Shown here: positions 19,118-28,717 of the stretch, in pieces | How positions within the stretch are numbered: the stretch's first letter is position 1 | How the letters are laid out: the number at the start of each line of letters is the position of its first letter | Assembly: GCA_002901265.1 (NCBI GenBank) | Contig: PPHI01000031.1 | Location: forward strand, 23,572 to 87,571 | Reading direction: 5' to 3' | DNA length: 64,000 nucleotides | From: Rhodopirellula baltica | GTDB taxonomy: Bacteria; Planctomycetota; Planctomycetia; Pirellulales; Pirellulaceae | Translations under genes and position numbers: made by a program | Notes under the pieces: generated by a model | What the model saw: the letters and a program-made list of their open reading frames with translations, nothing else | Databases searched by the model: none | What the model was told of the DNA's origin: nothing

Positions 19118-19477
19118 ATGACCCTTCCCAACGCTGAAACGCTCGCCGCCAAAAAATGCGTCCCTTGTGAAGGTGGCGTTCCGAAGTTGACTGCCGACGA
19201 AGCCAACGAGCTGCTTGGCGCATTGGACGCATGGACAATTAACGACGATGGGCTGGCGATTCATCGCAAGCTGAACTGCAAGAACTTCGTCAAGGCGGTC
19301 GCGATGATCAACCAAATCGCTGAGGTTGCTGAAAGCGAACAACACCACCCCGACTTGCACCTGACCGGGTACCGACACTTGGAAATCGTGTTGACCACGC
19401 ACGCGATCGGTGGACTCAGCGAAAACGATTTCATCTTGGCGGCAAGAATTGACCAGCTTCTCAAGGCGAACGACTAA
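19118..19477 (+). CDS. Pterin-4a-carbinolamine dehydratase
   Basis: PCD/DCoH family (about 119 residues), dehydrating 4a-hydroxytetrahydrobiopterin in pterin recycling. The core signature ESEQHHPDLHLTGYRHLEIVLTTHAIGGLS carries the catalytic His pair and the following aromatic. The start is placed at the ATG giving MTLPNAETLAAKKC; another ATG eight codons upstream is possible. No aromatic amino-acid hydroxylase is in the window. The stop overlaps the next start (TAATG), so the two are translationally coupled. Confidence 0.9.
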   Translation: MTLPNAETLAAKKCVPCEGGVPKLTADEANELLGALDAWTINDDGLAIHRKLNCKNFVKAVAMINQIAEVAESEQHHPDLHLTGYRHLEIVLTTHAIGGLSENDFILAARIDQLLKAND

Positions 19478-19800
19478 TGCCGGCTCGACATCACCTATTG
19501 GCACTACTGGCCGAATGCACCGGCGATGAAATTTGGAGCGTCGATCACTGCCGCCAACGGCGCGTCCCTGAAAGCTGGATCGCCGAGATGGCCGACGCGC
19601 TCGAGTCAGGCTATCAGACTGACTCCGAAACGATCTACACCGACGACGGCATGGTCAATCAATACCACGGCGTCCGTGACGTGGACTTGGCGATGCGGAT
19701 CGCGAAAGAACTCAAGCTGCCGATCAACGAAAGCCACTTGGGCGTCTACAGCCGTGCCCGCTTGGTACAAACGATCAAGAACGCCATCGAAGAACTCTAG
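19477..19800 (+). CDS. Conserved-looking small protein of unknown function, coupled to pterin dehydratase
   Basis: 107 residues, soluble, with acidic and Tyr-rich middle (YQTDSETIYTDDGMVNQYHG) and a C-terminal helix (ARLVQTIKNAIEEL). Its start overlaps the dehydratase stop by one base, evidence that it is a real gene expressed with it. I do not recognise the family. Confidence 0.7.
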   Translation: MPARHHLLALLAECTGDEIWSVDHCRQRRVPESWIAEMADALESGYQTDSETIYTDDGMVNQYHGVRDVDLAMRIAKELKLPINESHLGVYSRARLVQTIKNAIEEL

Positions 19801-19807
19801 TCGGTGG

Positions 19808-20656
19808 CTATGCCGCGTTGCGTTTGCGACGAAGCAAACAGATGCTGCCGATCGAGCAGAACAGGACAAGTGAACTAGGTTCCGGGATCGCTGTCGAACC
19901 GAGCGAAATGCGTAGGTTGTCGATCGCAATTGAGTCAGAGTACCGTCCAGGTCCTCCAAGGATTCCAACCGACAAGCTGATGTCAAAACTTTCGCCGTTA
20001 GCGACGACCGGGACCTGTTCCATAAAATTCCCCGTCGAAGCGGTCGGAAGGAACAGCGTGTATTCGATCGGTGTCACTTCCCAAGTCGGCGAGACATCTG
20101 CTAGCGACGGGGTATCGAAAAAGATTGGATCGGTGTATTCGGATCCAACCGTAAACTCTAGATCGGCATACGATGCGGTGTCCGAATGATTGAACACGAT
20201 CATGTCGTAGCTGACATTAACGAGATCGACGTCGTATCCGGTGTTGTTTTGAATCGTGAAGATCGGCAATCCTGAGTCGAAGCCTTCACTGTCCAACTGC
20301 AAACCCAACGCCACATTCCCGCCGCCGGTTGAATAAGCGTAAACGCCAGTTTCGGTTTCACCGCCGACTCCCATTCCACGTCCAAACAGGCCACTGCCTT
20401 CGGTACCTCCGATGGTCGAACTCGCAGACATCATGCTTGAGAAAAAGCTGAATGACCAATGGTTCGAATCCAAGGTTCCCGCACCGCCGCCGGCCGCTAA
20501 TCCGGTACCTTCAAAGTCTTGAAAATCTTGTTCGTAAACGTCGCCAAGTTGATTGAACACGTAATCGGCTCGCACCGTGTTGCTCATCAACGCCGACGCA
20601 ATCAGGACGACAAGACTTTGTGAGAATGATCGCAGAACAGTTTGGCACACCGACAT
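19808..20656 (-). CDS. Exported PEP-CTERM anchored protein
   Basis: 282 residues with a signal peptide (VLIASALMSNTVRA) and a beta-rich, Gly/Ser-rich body. The C-terminal sorting signal is IPEPSSLVLFCSIGSICLLRRKR: PEP motif, hydrophobic segment, basic tail. Proteins with this tail are processed by exosortase systems and often go to the surface or into extracellular matrix. No exosortase is in the window. The passenger domain is not recognised. Confidence 0.85.
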   Translation of the reverse strand: MSVCQTVLRSFSQSLVVLIASALMSNTVRADYVFNQLGDVYEQDFQDFEGTGLAAGGGAGTLDSNHWSFSFFSSMMSASSTIGGTEGSGLFGRGMGVGGETETGVYAYSTGGGNVALGLQLDSEGFDSGLPIFTIQNNTGYDVDLVNVSYDMIVFNHSDTASYADLEFTVGSEYTDPIFFDTPSLADVSPTWEVTPIEYTLFLPTASTGNFMEQVPVVANGESFDISLSVGILGGPGRYSDSIAIDNLRISLGSTAIPEPSSLVLFCSIGSICLLRRKRNAA

Positions 20657-20774
20657 GGTTGCTCACTCGCTGTAAGAACGGTTTTCCACTGGTCGCCCCT
20701 TAATGCACCGACGTTAAACCCGCCCCTTCGGGCTGTCAACAACCAGCCCCAAATTACGATCACAGAAAACGCCC

Positions 20775-21524
20775 ATGCAACCTTGCGTCGATCGGACTTG
20801 GCCACTGCCCAAACAGCCTTGGGTGATGCGTATGAGATGGTCGGAACTATGCTTTGCGCACTGGCCTGCGGAACCGTCCACAGTGGCAAAGTGGCTTCCA
20901 CCAGGTGTCGAGCTGGACACGTACGAAGGATCGGCTTGGGTCGGCGTTGTGCCGTTCTTGATGTCAGACGTCGCACCAAGGTGTTGTCCCGCTGTTCCCG
21001 GCATCAGTCGTTTTCCAGAATTAAACGTTCGCACCTACGTTTCCGTCGGTGGAAAGCCAGGCGTGTGGTTTTTCTCGTTAGATGCCGCCAGCCGATTCGC
21101 AGTCCGGCTGGCCCGAACAACGTTTCATCTGCCTTATATGGATGCGAAAATGAACATCCATAACGTTGAAGACGGTGCGATTGAATACCAAAGTCGGCGC
21201 ACCCATCGGGGCGAAGCCACGGCCAACTTCTCAGCCCGCTATAAAGCGAGAGGCGACTATGCGATCGCATCACCGGGAAGTTTCGAGCACTGGTTGACCG
21301 CACGGTATTGCCTTTACAGCGCCAGCCCCGACGGTCGCGTGTACCGTGGCGAAATCAATCATCCGCCTTGGGAACTTGCGCAGGCCGACTACGAACAACA
21401 CGACAACAGTATGGGACAAGCACTTGGGTTTGACTTCGATCGTGAACCCCATGTGTTGGTCGCCAAGTCGATCGACGTTCGCGCTTGGTTGATCACAGGT
21501 TGCCCTCGCGTCGCCACGTCTTAG
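20775..21524 (+). CDS. DUF2071 (YqjF-like) protein
   Basis: 249 residues with the DUF2071 pattern: MRMRWSELCFAHWPAEP at the start, LPPGVELDTYEGSAWVGVVPF, PELNVRTYVSVGGKPGVWFFSLD, and a late EHWLTARYCLYS. The fold is related to acetoacetate decarboxylase-like proteins but no enzymatic activity is assigned. No signal peptide. The start may also be the ATG 16-18 codons further in (MRMRW). Confidence 0.85.
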   Translation: MQPCVDRTWPLPKQPWVMRMRWSELCFAHWPAEPSTVAKWLPPGVELDTYEGSAWVGVVPFLMSDVAPRCCPAVPGISRFPELNVRTYVSVGGKPGVWFFSLDAASRFAVRLARTTFHLPYMDAKMNIHNVEDGAIEYQSRRTHRGEATANFSARYKARGDYAIASPGSFEHWLTARYCLYSASPDGRVYRGEINHPPWELAQADYEQHDNSMGQALGFDFDREPHVLVAKSIDVRAWLITGCPRVATS

Positions 21525-21558
21525 TTCACTGTTTCATCCATTTCAAATTAGCACCACG

Positions 21559-22767
21559 ATGGAACATCCCGAGATTTGGATCAGTGCGATCGTCGTCGGC
21601 TGCGCCGCCGTGATGGCCTACGGATTACTGCTTCCGCCGGTCTCAAAGTCGTTGATCTGGCGAGCGACCGTGACGCCACTTGCTTCGATCATCGGCAGCG
21701 GTTTCTTGGTGCTCGGGCCAATCCTTTCACGCGAGTACGGTCAATACGCTCCCCTGGTGATGCTTGCCCTCTGCGCTGTGGCGTACGGATTTGGGTCCGC
21801 GATTCGATTCAACATCAGCCACTTTGAATCCTTGCCGGAAGGACAAGCGAACGGCATTCGTACTCTCGAAGCGATTTCGTCGTGGGCACTCGCGCTGGCG
21901 TACATCGTTTCGGTCACCTACTACCTGAACCTGCTTGGATCGTTTGCCGTCTCGCTGACCAATGCCAACGAACGAGTTTTTGCCAGACTGGTGACCACGG
22001 CGGTGCTGATCTTCATTGGCGTGTTCGGCCTTCGTCACGGACTCAAGCGACTGGAAGACCTCGAAGAAACCGCGGTGACAATCAAGCTTGCGATCATCGC
22101 CGGACTACTCATTGGAATGGTCGTTTATCTAGGTCACTTGCTGAACACCAGCGGAACGGTCCACAACCCGGCACAGCCCTTTGGTTCGGCGTCTTTGTTC
22201 CTGGTGTTCGGTTTGGTGATCTGTGTCCAAGGATTCGAGACATCTCGCTACCTCGGCAAACAATACGATGCGCCGACGCGGATTCGTACCATGAAACTTG
22301 CCCAGTGGATCGCGACCGGCATCTACTTGGTCTACGCGGCGTTGATGGCGTTTTCTTTCGACGCCAGCACGATGGGCACCAGCGAAACGGCGATCATTGA
22401 CGTCACGCATGTCGTCGCACCGGTGTTGCCAGCGATGTTGGTTGCCGCAGCACTCGCCGCCCAGTTCAGCGCCGCGGTTGCCGACACCGCAGGTTGTGGC
22501 GGGTTGATCAGTGAACTGTCTCGGAACCGTGTTCCACAATCGATTGGCTACATTGTTGTCACGATCGGTGGTGTGTTGTTGACCTGGACCGCTGACGTGT
22601 TCGAAATCATCGCGTATGCGTCACGTGCCTTCGCGATTTACTATTCGATGCAATCCATTGTCGCCGCGCGACTGGCCGCCAGCCATCAATCGGCATGGGC
22701 GTTTCTTTACGGCATCCTTGCGATTCTGGGAATCGTGATCGCCATTTTTGGAATCCCGGCGGGCTAG
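21559..22767 (+). CDS. LeuT-fold integral membrane permease
   Basis: 402 residues, nearly all hydrophobic, with about 11 membrane helices. A short unwound motif in the first helix region (ASIIGSGFLVLGP) is typical of APC-superfamily transporters. The substrate is not predictable; distant amino-acid permease or Nramp-like proteins are possible. It starts 34 bases after the DUF2071 stop. Confidence 0.72.
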   Translation: MEHPEIWISAIVVGCAAVMAYGLLLPPVSKSLIWRATVTPLASIIGSGFLVLGPILSREYGQYAPLVMLALCAVAYGFGSAIRFNISHFESLPEGQANGIRTLEAISSWALALAYIVSVTYYLNLLGSFAVSLTNANERVFARLVTTAVLIFIGVFGLRHGLKRLEDLEETAVTIKLAIIAGLLIGMVVYLGHLLNTSGTVHNPAQPFGSASLFLVFGLVICVQGFETSRYLGKQYDAPTRIRTMKLAQWIATGIYLVYAALMAFSFDASTMGTSETAIIDVTHVVAPVLPAMLVAAALAAQFSAAVADTAGCGGLISELSRNRVPQSIGYIVVTIGGVLLTWTADVFEIIAYASRAFAIYYSMQSIVAARLAASHQSAWAFLYGILAILGIVIAIFGIPAG

Positions 22768-22804
22768 TGCGACTCAATCATCGCTACAGAGGTCATGGCA
22801 CTCG

Positions 22805-23902
22805 ATGAACGAAATCAATCCTTACGCGAGCACGCTGTTTGTCGGCGACGATCGAACGGAATTGTCATTCGATGGTGAAATCGAGGCCGCTGACTACATC
22901 CGCTTCTCGAATCGGCGCAATTTTGAACGCTCGCTGTGTCTGACATTGGCGGTGCTCCTAGGAACGCTTTCGGCATTCATCGTTGTCGCTATGATCGCTG
23001 GCATGATCTTGCGCGGCTGGGATCCGACCTTTGTCACCGTAGCCATCTTGGCGATCGTTCTGGGGGGCGCCGCTTTCTGGGTCTATCGTTACTTCGTCAA
23101 CCAGACGCAGCGAAGCAAGCGGTTGCTTAAGCGATACCCAGACTTACTCGGCGTCGCGAGAGGATCGATCAATGCAGACGGTTTGACCTTTGATGATGGC
23201 GTCCGCCAGCATTGGTTCAGCCCCACGTTCTTACAGAAAGCATACGCTTCGGCGATTGGAATCAAGGTCCCACTTGACGTGAACCCTTATCGCTTTCTCG
23301 CTTTGACCGACCGCCTCTTTGACGGCTACGACGAAACGGTGGCGGTGAGAATCAAGCAACTTTGGTCTGATCAAAGTGCGGAAGTAAACGCTGCAGAAGT
23401 AAACGCTGCCCTTTGGCAACGGCTCCATCCTGCTCCGACAGATGCGATCACCTTCGCCGGTGAAGTGACCGTCAAGCAGTCGCAACGTATCCGAGAGGTG
23501 CTCGTCGCGGCTTGGACCAATTCGATCGGAGGGATCGGTATGGTTGTCGCCGCATTGGTGTCCGGTGCCTTTAACACCTGGGGAAACGTCTTTTTCTTTA
23601 GTGTCGGTTCATTTGTCTTGATCTCCGCCGTTATCAGTTGGCGGCAATACTTTTTTGGCAGTTCCACGCAAACCTGGCGTCAATCCGGTTGGATCAGTCC
23701 AACCGAACTGGCTGTCATGTGGGGCCCCGCCGGTGTCCGGATGTCGCTTAACGAAGTCACCGTAAGTACCGAATACGAACAGCTGCTGATCTTCACCAAC
23801 CAAACCGGGGCAACGTACTACCTTGCCCCGGATCATCTCGCCAATCAATTAGATTGGCAACGACTTCGAACCCGCTTTCAAACCGAAGCGGTCGCTTCGT
23901 AG
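22805..23902 (+). CDS. Membrane protein with YcxB-like C-terminus
   Basis: 366 residues starting MNEINPYAS, a very common start motif of planctomycete membrane proteins. Two TM pairs (about 45-105 and 240-285) flank soluble parts. The C-terminal segment (WISPTELAVMWGPAGVRMSL, then YYLAPDHLANQLDWQRLRTRF) has the YcxB-like pattern. Residues AEVNAAEVNAA come from a perfect 15-base tandem duplication near 23388-23417. Start at 22805 chosen for the NPY motif. Its 3' end overlaps the alkene reductase gene tail-to-tail by 25 bases. Confidence 0.75.
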   Translation: MNEINPYASTLFVGDDRTELSFDGEIEAADYIRFSNRRNFERSLCLTLAVLLGTLSAFIVVAMIAGMILRGWDPTFVTVAILAIVLGGAAFWVYRYFVNQTQRSKRLLKRYPDLLGVARGSINADGLTFDDGVRQHWFSPTFLQKAYASAIGIKVPLDVNPYRFLALTDRLFDGYDETVAVRIKQLWSDQSAEVNAAEVNAALWQRLHPAPTDAITFAGEVTVKQSQRIREVLVAAWTNSIGGIGMVVAALVSGAFNTWGNVFFFSVGSFVLISAVISWRQYFFGSSTQTWRQSGWISPTELAVMWGPAGVRMSLNEVTVSTEYEQLLIFTNQTGATYYLAPDHLANQLDWQRLRTRFQTEAVAS

Positions 23903-24990
23903 GCCGGGAAGTCGGTGTAGCCGTGTGCCCCTGACGAATACCATAGCGACATGTCCGCCATCTTTGCCAATGGCCAATCATTTTCGAATCGCAACGCCAA
24001 GTCAGGGTTGCTGATGTAAGGCCGCCCGAACGCGATGAAGTCTGCATCGCCACTGGCAATTGCCTGCTCGGCAGCTTCCTTGGTGTAACCAACATTGCCC
24101 ATCAAATTGCCAGAAAAGACTTTGCGGAAATCCTTAAGCGTCATCGCCGGACCCAGGTTGTGAAAACCGAAGCCTTTGCCGTCCATCACGTGTAAGTACG
24201 CCAGCCCATAAGCATCCAATTGCTGTGCGGTGTAGAGGAATTGCTCCTGGTAGTCGGACGATCCCATATCGTTGAACGCGCCATTGGGAGCCAACCGCAC
24301 GCCAACTCGATCGGCGGACCAGGCTGACGTCACCGCATCGACGACTTCGCCCAGCAAGCGGTATCGATTTTCGACACTGCCACCATATTGGTCTGTGCGA
24401 TGGTTGGACTTCGATTGCAGAAACTGATCGAGCAAGTATCCGTTGGCCGAGTGGATCTCGACGCCGTCGAACCCGACCGCCTTGGCACGCTCGGTCGCTT
24501 TTCGGTAGTCGTCGACAATACCCGGCAATTCGTCGGTCTCGAGTGCCCGCGGCGTTTCGTACGGTTTTTTACCGTTCGATGTGTGAACCCCATCGCCGTC
24601 GATCGCGATTGCCGATGGCGCAACCGGCAGTTCGCCGTGATGAAAATCGCTGTGTGACGATCGGCCTGTATGCCAAAGCTGCATAAAGATTCGGCCGCCG
24701 TGCTGGTGTACCGTATCGACAATGCGTTTCCAGCCTGCCTGCATCTCGTCGGTGTAAATCCCTGGTGTGTCCGGCCAACCGATGCCTTGTTCAGAGATCG
24801 TTGTCGCTTCACTGATGATCAAGCCTGCCGACGAACGCTGTGCGTAATACTCCGCCATCATTTCGTTCGGCACTCGGCTTTCCCCCGCCCGGGCACGCGT
24901 CAAAGGTGCCATCACCACTCGGTTTTTCAGCTCAAGCGAGCCGATCTGCAGAGGACGAAACAATTCGCTGGATTGATTAGGATTATTCAT
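23878..24990 (-). CDS. Alkene reductase, Old Yellow Enzyme family (NemA-like)
   Basis: FMN-dependent NAD(P)H oxidoreductase reducing activated C=C bonds; substrates are often electrophilic enones or nitro compounds. Full length (370 residues). Characteristic segments: VVMAPLTRARA, ISEQGIGWPDTPGIY, QLWHTGRSSH, FDGVEIHSANGYLLDQF, DQYGGSVENRYR and the phosphate site DFIAFGRPYISNPDL. The ATG start is followed by a normal N-terminus. It lies apart from the radical SAM operon, with about 90 bases between, so it may or may not be co-transcribed with it. Confidence 0.92.
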   Translation of the reverse strand: MNNPNQSSELFRPLQIGSLELKNRVVMAPLTRARAGESRVPNEMMAEYYAQRSSAGLIISEATTISEQGIGWPDTPGIYTDEMQAGWKRIVDTVHQHGGRIFMQLWHTGRSSHSDFHHGELPVAPSAIAIDGDGVHTSNGKKPYETPRALETDELPGIVDDYRKATERAKAVGFDGVEIHSANGYLLDQFLQSKSNHRTDQYGGSVENRYRLLGEVVDAVTSAWSADRVGVRLAPNGAFNDMGSSDYQEQFLYTAQQLDAYGLAYLHVMDGKGFGFHNLGPAMTLKDFRKVFSGNLMGNVGYTKEAAEQAIASGDADFIAFGRPYISNPDLALRFENDWPLAKMADMSLWYSSGAHGYTDFPAYEATASV

Positions 24991-25079
24991 CGTTGAACCG
25001 GATTGGATGAGGTGCGTCAGAAGTTATCTGGGTCTACCGAAGCGGATCGCCAGTCTTACACTTCGCCGACAGAAAAGCA

Positions 25080-26009
25080 TTAGCAGTCGTCAACCACCGG
25101 CAAGCTCTGCACCGCTTTCGGAATCATCATTTCCGCATTCACCTCCGGCCATTCCGCGGGAATTCGCTCCAGCAAACCATCCCCAAAGACTCGTCGTAAT
25201 GGAAAGTCATCGCGATTGACGTACCCGATGTGACAGCCACAGGTTGCATTTGGGCAGGTCCGTTCTTTCAACCGAGGCCAGACGTCATCACGGTGAATGT
25301 TGCCGATCACTTCATCAACAAAGTGACAGCGGCGCACGTCTCCTTCACCGTCGATCGACAGCGATGAAGTACCCGCCGAGCAAGCTCTGCCGCGACTTGA
25401 CCAACGCCGGCCATTCCAACGAAAGTACGGGTCAATTGATTCTAAGAACCGCTGTTCTTCGTCGCTGTAGATGATCCCGCTGCTCTTGGGAACGTTGATC
25501 CAAAGGTAAACGTGCGAAGGCAGTCGTTTCCTCAATTCCGCAATCGTTTGAAAGTGTTCGCGGAAGCCAACCATACCGACGCTGTATCGGATTCCCAACA
25601 GGTCCAGTTTCTGACAACGCGCTAGAAAACGATCGGGATCGGTTTCACTCGAATGATAGGTCGCCCATATCGCCAAGCGTTCAACGTCGCCTCCGCCCAA
25701 ATCGTCCAGGTGACCGCTCAAATTGGTTTGAATCGCGACTCGCCGGACGTGTGACATCAACGAAAGTCGTACCATCGCCTCGCGGTAATAGCGAAGGATG
25801 ATCGCTTCGCCCCACGGCGTGAACAGCACTCCGAGCGGTCGATCGCCGCGTTCGACCCAATCGACAAAGCGGTGTAGTTGCTGCCGGTCACGATCCAACT
25901 CGGCTTTGGTGTTCCGCGTCTTGGCGAACGGGCAATAACCGCAGGCATAATTGCAGCTCGATAACGAACCGCGATAGAGAAGTCTTGTCGTTGACGGGGC
26001 AAATTTCAT
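25080..26009 (-). CDS. STM4011 family radical SAM protein
   Basis: 309 residues. The radical SAM 4Fe-4S motif is CNYACGYC near residues 19-26. The C-terminal third has extra cysteines (CSAGTSSL, RRCHF, CPNATCGCHIGY) spaced like auxiliary cluster ligands of SPASM/twitch-type maturases. It corresponds to the first member of the Salmonella STM4011-STM4015 cluster, whose product is unknown. Its ATG overlaps the stop of the STM4012-like gene by four bases (ATGA), so translation is coupled. It is the last gene of the operon. Peptide modification is inference from the auxiliary cysteines. Confidence 0.85.
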   Translation of the reverse strand: MKFAPSTTRLLYRGSLSSCNYACGYCPFAKTRNTKAELDRDRQQLHRFVDWVERGDRPLGVLFTPWGEAIILRYYREAMVRLSLMSHVRRVAIQTNLSGHLDDLGGGDVERLAIWATYHSSETDPDRFLARCQKLDLLGIRYSVGMVGFREHFQTIAELRKRLPSHVYLWINVPKSSGIIYSDEEQRFLESIDPYFRWNGRRWSSRGRACSAGTSSLSIDGEGDVRRCHFVDEVIGNIHRDDVWPRLKERTCPNATCGCHIGYVNRDDFPLRRVFGDGLLERIPAEWPEVNAEMMIPKAVQSLPVVDDC

Positions 26010-27319
26010 TGCAGTTCAAATTGCTCCATGCGTGACAACACGGCATCCGAATACAGCCACGGCCCGATCACATCACTATGAGCGAGTCCTTCGGCAGTCA
26101 GCATCAAACGCTCGGCTGTCAGCTCAGCAAACCCAGACTCCAGAAGCTGTTCCACTTGTGGCAGCACCAAGCAGACGTCAGCACCGAAAAGCGATGCAAA
26201 TGCCTGTCGGTCCAAACCGTCGACTTGTAATAACGATCGGATCAGGTATCGCCGCGATTGTTCCTCTGCGTTCAACCAAACACCGTAGTCCGCTAGTGCG
26301 AAGTCTTCTGGATCGCGACGATTGAACTTGTCAATGATCTTGCGAATACTCGATCCGCTGACCGCGTATTCGCTGCTGTAGTGCAGTTCCCTGGTGTAGC
26401 TTCTCGCTCCCGGTCCCAGCCCGATCATGCCGTCTTCTTGGCAGCAGTGTTGTGTGCCGTAGTCAGTGCCGCTCTTGCGAAACATTCGCATCGAAATCTG
26501 TCGGTACCCCGCATCCAACAACAGCTCTCGCCCAAGCCGATACATGTGACGCCGGTTCTCCGCCGGGCTGCGTCCGGTTTTGCCAAGGCCCGTTAGTTTG
26601 CGAACATAAAGCGGGTAGAGAAACAGTTCCCCTGGATCGTATTGAAGTGCTTTGCGGACCGTGGCGAACCAATCTGATTCGGTTTGTCCTTGGTTGCCAT
26701 AGATCAAATCCAAGTTGAACAAGTCGATTCCACTCTGACGGATCAGCTCGATCGAATGCTCGACGGTTTGATGATCTTGAGGTCGCCCGAGCTGATTGAG
26801 GTCTCGAGACACGAAGCTTTGCACACCCATACTGATCCGACGGACGCCATGGTCGCGCAAGATGGTCAGCTTGGTTGCATCCACCGTCGCCGGCGAAACT
26901 TCGACCGAGAACGGGGCCTCCGATTCGATCGGCCAATCACAACGCATCATCACTAACAAGCGTTCCAGCTCGTCTGCGGTCAAGTAAGTTGGTGTCCCAC
27001 CGCCAAAGGCAACTTGGACCACACGCTGCGGTTCGACACGCCCCGAAACCACGCGAGATTGCGTCTCGATAGCATCCAACGTTTGTCGAACCAGCTCGCT
27101 TGGCGGCTGCGACGCGGTAAACAAGTTGCAAAACCCACAACGCATCTCGCAGAACGGCAGATGCACATACAAGAACAACCGCGATTTGTCCTCGTCCGAC
27201 CATGCGGTTGGTAAGTCGACCGGATGATCAAACAAACGATACGACGTCTTGTGCGGATAGGCATACGCATAACCCGCATAGTGATCGCCCGCGATTGCGT
27301 CGGATAAACGCGTTGTCAT
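26006..27319 (-). CDS. STM4012 family radical SAM protein (HemN/HemW-like)
   Basis: About 437 residues. The cluster motif is CEMRCGFCN within LFLYVHLPFCEMRCGFCNLF, followed by AFGGGTPTYL, the HemN-type GGGTP SAM-binding motif. SMGVQSFVSRDLNQLGRPQ and a HemN-like C-terminal domain (LIRSLLQVDGLD) complete it. Despite the resemblance it belongs to the separate STM4012 group and sits in that cluster, so a porphyrin role should not be assumed. The ATG at 27319 lies one base after the upstream stop and is preferred. An in-frame ATG at 27340 overlaps that gene. Confidence 0.86.
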   Translation of the reverse strand: MTTRLSDAIAGDHYAGYAYAYPHKTSYRLFDHPVDLPTAWSDEDKSRLFLYVHLPFCEMRCGFCNLFTASQPPSELVRQTLDAIETQSRVVSGRVEPQRVVQVAFGGGTPTYLTADELERLLVMMRCDWPIESEAPFSVEVSPATVDATKLTILRDHGVRRISMGVQSFVSRDLNQLGRPQDHQTVEHSIELIRQSGIDLFNLDLIYGNQGQTESDWFATVRKALQYDPGELFLYPLYVRKLTGLGKTGRSPAENRRHMYRLGRELLLDAGYRQISMRMFRKSGTDYGTQHCCQEDGMIGLGPGARSYTRELHYSSEYAVSGSSIRKIIDKFNRRDPEDFALADYGVWLNAEEQSRRYLIRSLLQVDGLDRQAFASLFGADVCLVLPQVEQLLESGFAELTAERLMLTAEGLAHSDVIGPWLYSDAVLSRMEQFELQ

Positions 27320-27320
27320 T

Positions 27321-28115
27321 TCACCATTCAAATTCGGCATAGGGCACCTCCCAAATGCAAGGATGGGCCACACGGTGTCCCCAATAACCGTCTTCGCCGT
27401 ACGCCGTGCCGTGATCGGAAAACGCCATCGCGAACAGGCTGCCGCGACTTTTGAGATGGTCCAGCAGTCGTGGCAATTGGCGATCAATTTCGATCAGCGC
27501 CGCTGCGTGACCTTCCACCGTGTCACGTCCATCTTCGGGTGGTTCGGCCGACGCGAAGAACCAATTTGGTTGGTGGATGGCAGAGAAGTTGATGAAACAA
27601 AACACTGGCTGGTCGCCCGCTTCGTCAATCGCCCCGATCGCACAATCGACCTGGCAAGCCGCCGAATCTCGACCGACGACACTCATCGCCTCCGTCCAAT
27701 ACGACTGATGAAAGAGCGCTGGCAAAACGCGTCCGAGCGAGTTGCTGGGATTGAAAAATCCCGTGCCCCCGACACAGATCGTTCGATAGCCGATCTCCGC
27801 GAGCGCTTCGGGAAGCGTCGCTTGCGGAAACACGAATGTCTCTGGCCCCGTCGTTTCGCTGCCACCAAACTCGGATGCGAACAGCCGTGTGTGCAGTTCG
27901 GGTCCTGTCGGTGTTGGCAGGAATCCTGCAAAGAACGCATGGTGCGCCGCATAAGTAAATGTGGCCGGCGAGTGACGACGTTCCCATCCGGTCGCCGGCA
28001 AGTAGCGGGCCAGATTTTGGATTTGTCCTTGTTTCCAAAGGTCTTGTGCGACGTCGTAGCGAAGCGTGTCCAACGTCAACATCAACAGATTGCTGCGGCC
28101 GACATGGTCTAACAT
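27321..28115 (-). CDS. STM4013/SEN3800 family hydrolase (alkaline-phosphatase fold)
   Basis: 264 residues. The N-terminal metal-ligand segment is LLMLTLDTLRYDVA. A central PATFTYAAHHAFFAGFLPTP replaces the usual nucleophile region. C-terminal metal ligands are in AFSDHGTAYGEDGYWGHRVAHP. This is a sulfatase/phosphopentomutase-like hydrolase lacking a signal peptide, so it acts in the cytoplasm with the radical SAM proteins. Its start overlaps the upstream HAD gene by seven bases. Confidence 0.86.
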   Translation of the reverse strand: MLDHVGRSNLLMLTLDTLRYDVAQDLWKQGQIQNLARYLPATGWERRHSPATFTYAAHHAFFAGFLPTPTGPELHTRLFASEFGGSETTGPETFVFPQATLPEALAEIGYRTICVGGTGFFNPSNSLGRVLPALFHQSYWTEAMSVVGRDSAACQVDCAIGAIDEAGDQPVFCFINFSAIHQPNWFFASAEPPEDGRDTVEGHAAALIEIDRQLPRLLDHLKSRGSLFAMAFSDHGTAYGEDGYWGHRVAHPCIWEVPYAEFEW

Positions 28116-28717
28116 TGAATCGGTTCTCCCGTCGCTTGCAATCGCACTTCAAGCTGCGTTTGCAATTCGCCTGGCCCGGTCACGAGGCAAGCGTTCCACC
28201 CCGCGTCGATCGCCCCGTCGACATCGATCGTTGGTTGATCACCAAAGTAGGTGCAACGGGCGACGTCAGTACCGAGCCGGTCCGCTACAAACTCAAATGC
28301 ACGGCGATCCGGTTTCGCAAAGCCGATTTGTTCCGACACAAAGAAATGGTCCGCAGCGATCACATTTTCCAAACCCAAGGCTTGCCACTTGGCATGTTGC
28401 GTTTCAATACCGCCGTTGGTCAGTACCGCAAGGGTGTATCGAGACCGAAGCTTTGAAAGGCAGTCGAGCAGCACGTGATCCCTGTGAATGTGCTGTAGCA
28501 AGCCAGCAGTCAATGTTGCTTGGTCCAGACGCAACCCCGTCTGAACTCTAAACGTCTCAAAGAAATACGATCGATCGCCGTATCCGTTTTGGTCGATTCG
28601 CTGCAAGTCCGCTTGTGTTTCCGGTTTCAATCCAAAGGTGCGAATCCAATCCGTAAACGCTTGCCGGCGATCGAACAGTGTTTGGTCGAGGTCAAAGACG
28701 AGGACGCTGCGAGCCAT
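28109..28717 (-). CDS. HAD-superfamily hydrolase within the STM401x operon
   Basis: 202 residues with all four HAD motifs: DLDQTLFD (nucleophile and acid Asp), LTNGG (Thr), the KPDRRAF lysine, and GDQPTIDVDGA (Mg2+ Asp). The cap is helical, like haloacid dehalogenase or phosphoglycolate phosphatase type proteins. The start overlaps the STM4014-like stop as TAATG and its end overlaps the STM4013-like start, so it is a genuine operon member. The substrate is unknown, perhaps a phosphorylated intermediate of the same pathway. Confidence 0.85.
   Translation of the reverse strand: MARSVLVFDLDQTLFDRRQAFTDWIRTFGLKPETQADLQRIDQNGYGDRSYFFETFRVQTGLRLDQATLTAGLLQHIHRDHVLLDCLSKLRSRYTLAVLTNGGIETQHAKWQALGLENVIAADHFFVSEQIGFAKPDRRAFEFVADRLGTDVARCTYFGDQPTIDVDGAIDAGWNACLVTGPGELQTQLEVRLQATGEPIQC

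Noticed and set aside
26006..27319. Coproporphyrinogen III oxidase (hemN) or hemW
   Set aside because: Motifs are HemN-like, but the operon context matches the separate STM4012 family. No other haem genes are near.
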